A stretch of 64,000 bases of DNA, taken from Paenibacillus endophyticus. Its GTDB lineage: Bacteria; Bacillota; Bacilli; Paenibacillales; Paenibacillaceae. The position numbers were made by a program, and so were the translations under genes. Of the stretch, positions 63,080-64,000 are shown in pieces (position 1 is the first letter of the stretch; every line of letters starts with the position of its first letter). The notes beneath the pieces are model-generated. The model was not told where the DNA came from and searched no databases. It was given only the letters and a program-made list of their open reading frames with translations. The stretch covers positions 186,001-250,000 of the forward strand of contig NZ_JACHXW010000008.1 in the NCBI RefSeq assembly GCF_014192395.1. The letters are read 5' to 3'.

Positions 63080-63205
63080 TGACCATCACTTCCCCTTATC
63101 TAGTTATATAGTATCATTCTATTAGGATAATAAACACGGTATGCGATTTCGAAACAGGTTTTAAACATATTTAGGGTTTTATTTCATTTGTTTATGCGTC
63201 ATCAG

Positions 63206-63742
63206 TCATACATCCTCCGTTGTTATGGCATACAATGCGTGGTCTTCCCATTCGCCGTTGATCTTTAAGTAGCGTTTGGCCAGCCCTTCATACCGGAAAC
63301 CAGCTTTCTCCAGAACGCGAACAGACGCCAGATTTCGCGGCATTACGCCTGCTTGAATACGGTGAAGGCCTACTTCCGAGAATGCATACTCAAGCACTAA
63401 TCCAATTGCTTCGGTCATATATCCCTTTCCGTTATGTACCTCATCCATGAAAAAACCTAGACTGGCATTCTGAAAGGGTCCGCGGACAACGCCGGAAAGC
63501 TCGATTCTCCCCATTAACGATTCTGATTGTTTTTCAAATACACCAAACACATAATTACGGTCTTCTTCTGCTCCCTTGATGCCTGCTTGGATAATCCGCC
63601 GCTGCTCTTCCAGCGTGAAATATTCATCCGGCCGGATCGGCTCGAAAGGCTTAAAAAAATAATAGTTCCGCTGTCTTATTGCATGTAATTGTTCCGAATC
63701 CTTGTCAGCCATTAGCCGAATATACACGCGATTATTGTTCAT
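63206..63742 (-). CDS. GNAT N-acetyltransferase, RimJ/RimL-like
   Basis: 178-residue acetyl-CoA-dependent transferase. The usual landmarks are present: RIELSGVVRGPFQNASLGFFMDEVHNGKGYMTEAIGLVLEYAF (acetyl-CoA binding V/G-x-G/A loop at GKGYMTEA) and GVMPRNLASVRVLEKAGFRYEGLAKRYLKINGEWEDHALYA, typical of RimJ/SpeG-type enzymes that modify ribosomal protein N-termini or polyamines. GGAGGAGATCG precedes the start, which overlaps an out-of-frame ATG four codons long. Substrate not known. Confidence 0.88.
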   Translation of the reverse strand: MNNNRVYIRLMADKDSEQLHAIRQRNYYFFKPFEPIRPDEYFTLEEQRRIIQAGIKGAEEDRNYVFGVFEKQSESLMGRIELSGVVRGPFQNASLGFFMDEVHNGKGYMTEAIGLVLEYAFSEVGLHRIQAGVMPRNLASVRVLEKAGFRYEGLAKRYLKINGEWEDHALYAITTEDV

Positions 63743-63796
63743 TCATTCGATCTCCTCCATGTTCTAAATTATTTTGAAAATTCTGTCCTCTTTTCT

Positions 63797-63825
63797 GTAT
63801 AGATTTACAAAACTCACACATAATA
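63797..63825 (+). promoter_or_regulatory. Sigma-G-type promoter of the SASP gene
   Basis: The -35 GTATA (63797-63801) fits gnATR and the -10 CATAATA (63819-63825) fits cATnnTA, 17 bases apart, 30 bases upstream of the SASP start codon. Sigma-G is the forespore factor that transcribes SASP genes. Confidence 0.65.
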
Positions 63826-63854
63826 ACCTCACATCCCATGAAGGAGTGATTGAA

Positions 63855-64000
63855 ATGAGCAGAAGAAATTCGAATACATTGGTTGTACCGCAAGCAAGAG
63901 GCGCGATTGAGCAATTGAAAACAGAAGCCGCACAACAACTTGGCGTAGCCTTCTCACAAGATGGTTACAATGGCAATCTGTCCACACGCGATGCAGGTTC
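63855..64000 (+). CDS. Alpha/beta-type small acid-soluble spore protein (partial, N-terminal 48 residues)
   Basis: DNA-binding spore protein that protects spore DNA from damage. The visible part MSRRNSNTLVVPQARGAI then LKTEAAQQLGV matches the alpha/beta SASP family N-terminal region, and the frame runs off the right edge. AAGGAGTGA lies just before the ATG, and a sigma-G-type promoter is 30 bases upstream. Expected full length about 70 residues. Confidence 0.92.
   Translation, partial: MSRRNSNTLVVPQARGAIEQLKTEAAQQLGVAFSQDGYNGNLSTRDAG

Overview
This window looks like part of the chromosome of a plant- or soil-associated Paenibacillus or close relative (Paenibacillaceae, Bacillota). The evidence is strong AGGAGG-type ribosome binding sites with frequent TTG and GTG starts, a CotD-like spore coat gene and an alpha/beta SASP gene with a sigma-G-type promoter, three YesM/YesN two-component systems next to lipoprotein-dependent sugar ABC transporters, and many glycoside hydrolases. 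I saw no rRNA, tRNA, prophage, transposase or CRISPR array. Most genes are on the minus strand.

Layout: (1) 1-4130: a YesM/YesN-type kinase and regulator, a strong terminator, then the first part of an LplB-like permease that runs off the left edge. (2) 4306-10413: a small unknown gene, a repeat-rich gap, then a GH95-GH3 operon. (3) 10639-19394: sugar isomerase plus Gfo/Idh/MocA oxidoreductase divergent from an AraC regulator; a Fsr-like efflux pump with a 28-residue membrane peptide, divergent from a FadR-type GntR regulator; and a Gfo/Idh/MocA plus zinc dehydrogenase operon divergent from a second AraC regulator. (4) 19744-21749: uroporphyrinogen-III synthase and an AI-2E family membrane protein. 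(5) 21947-26713: a Fur-boxed siderophore uptake locus with a Btr-like AraC/substrate-binding fusion activator. (6) 26805-29021: FabF and a divergent helix-turn-helix regulator. (7) 29060-34780: a complete nikABCDE-type nickel importer with NikR. (8) 34830-36913: a Dabb protein, a MocR regulator and a small membrane peptide.

(9) 37007-49438: a GH2 beta-galactosidase with its ABC transporter and two-component system, then an ArsR-type regulator divergent from a GH51 arabinofuranosidase. (10) 50125-57984: a lysine/glutamate-rich mini-ORF, a GH5 enzyme, an ABC transporter and a third two-component system. Together, regions 9 and 10 suggest uptake and breakdown of galactose- and arabinose-containing plant cell wall glycans: kinases sense the sugars, lipoproteins and permeases import oligosaccharides, and cytoplasmic hydrolases finish them. 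(11) 58219-64000: spore coat protein, six-bladed propeller membrane protein, metallo-beta-lactamase-fold hydrolase, cyclase-family hydrolase, MORN-repeat secreted protein, GNAT acetyltransferase and a SASP cut by the right edge.

No clearly new multi-gene system was found. The most unusual features are two families of intergenic repeats. One (4720-5166 and 49540-50127) forms a composite at the 3' ends of two glycoside hydrolase operons. The other (13624-13822 and 19569-19676) is a structured element whose hairpin arms change together between copies.
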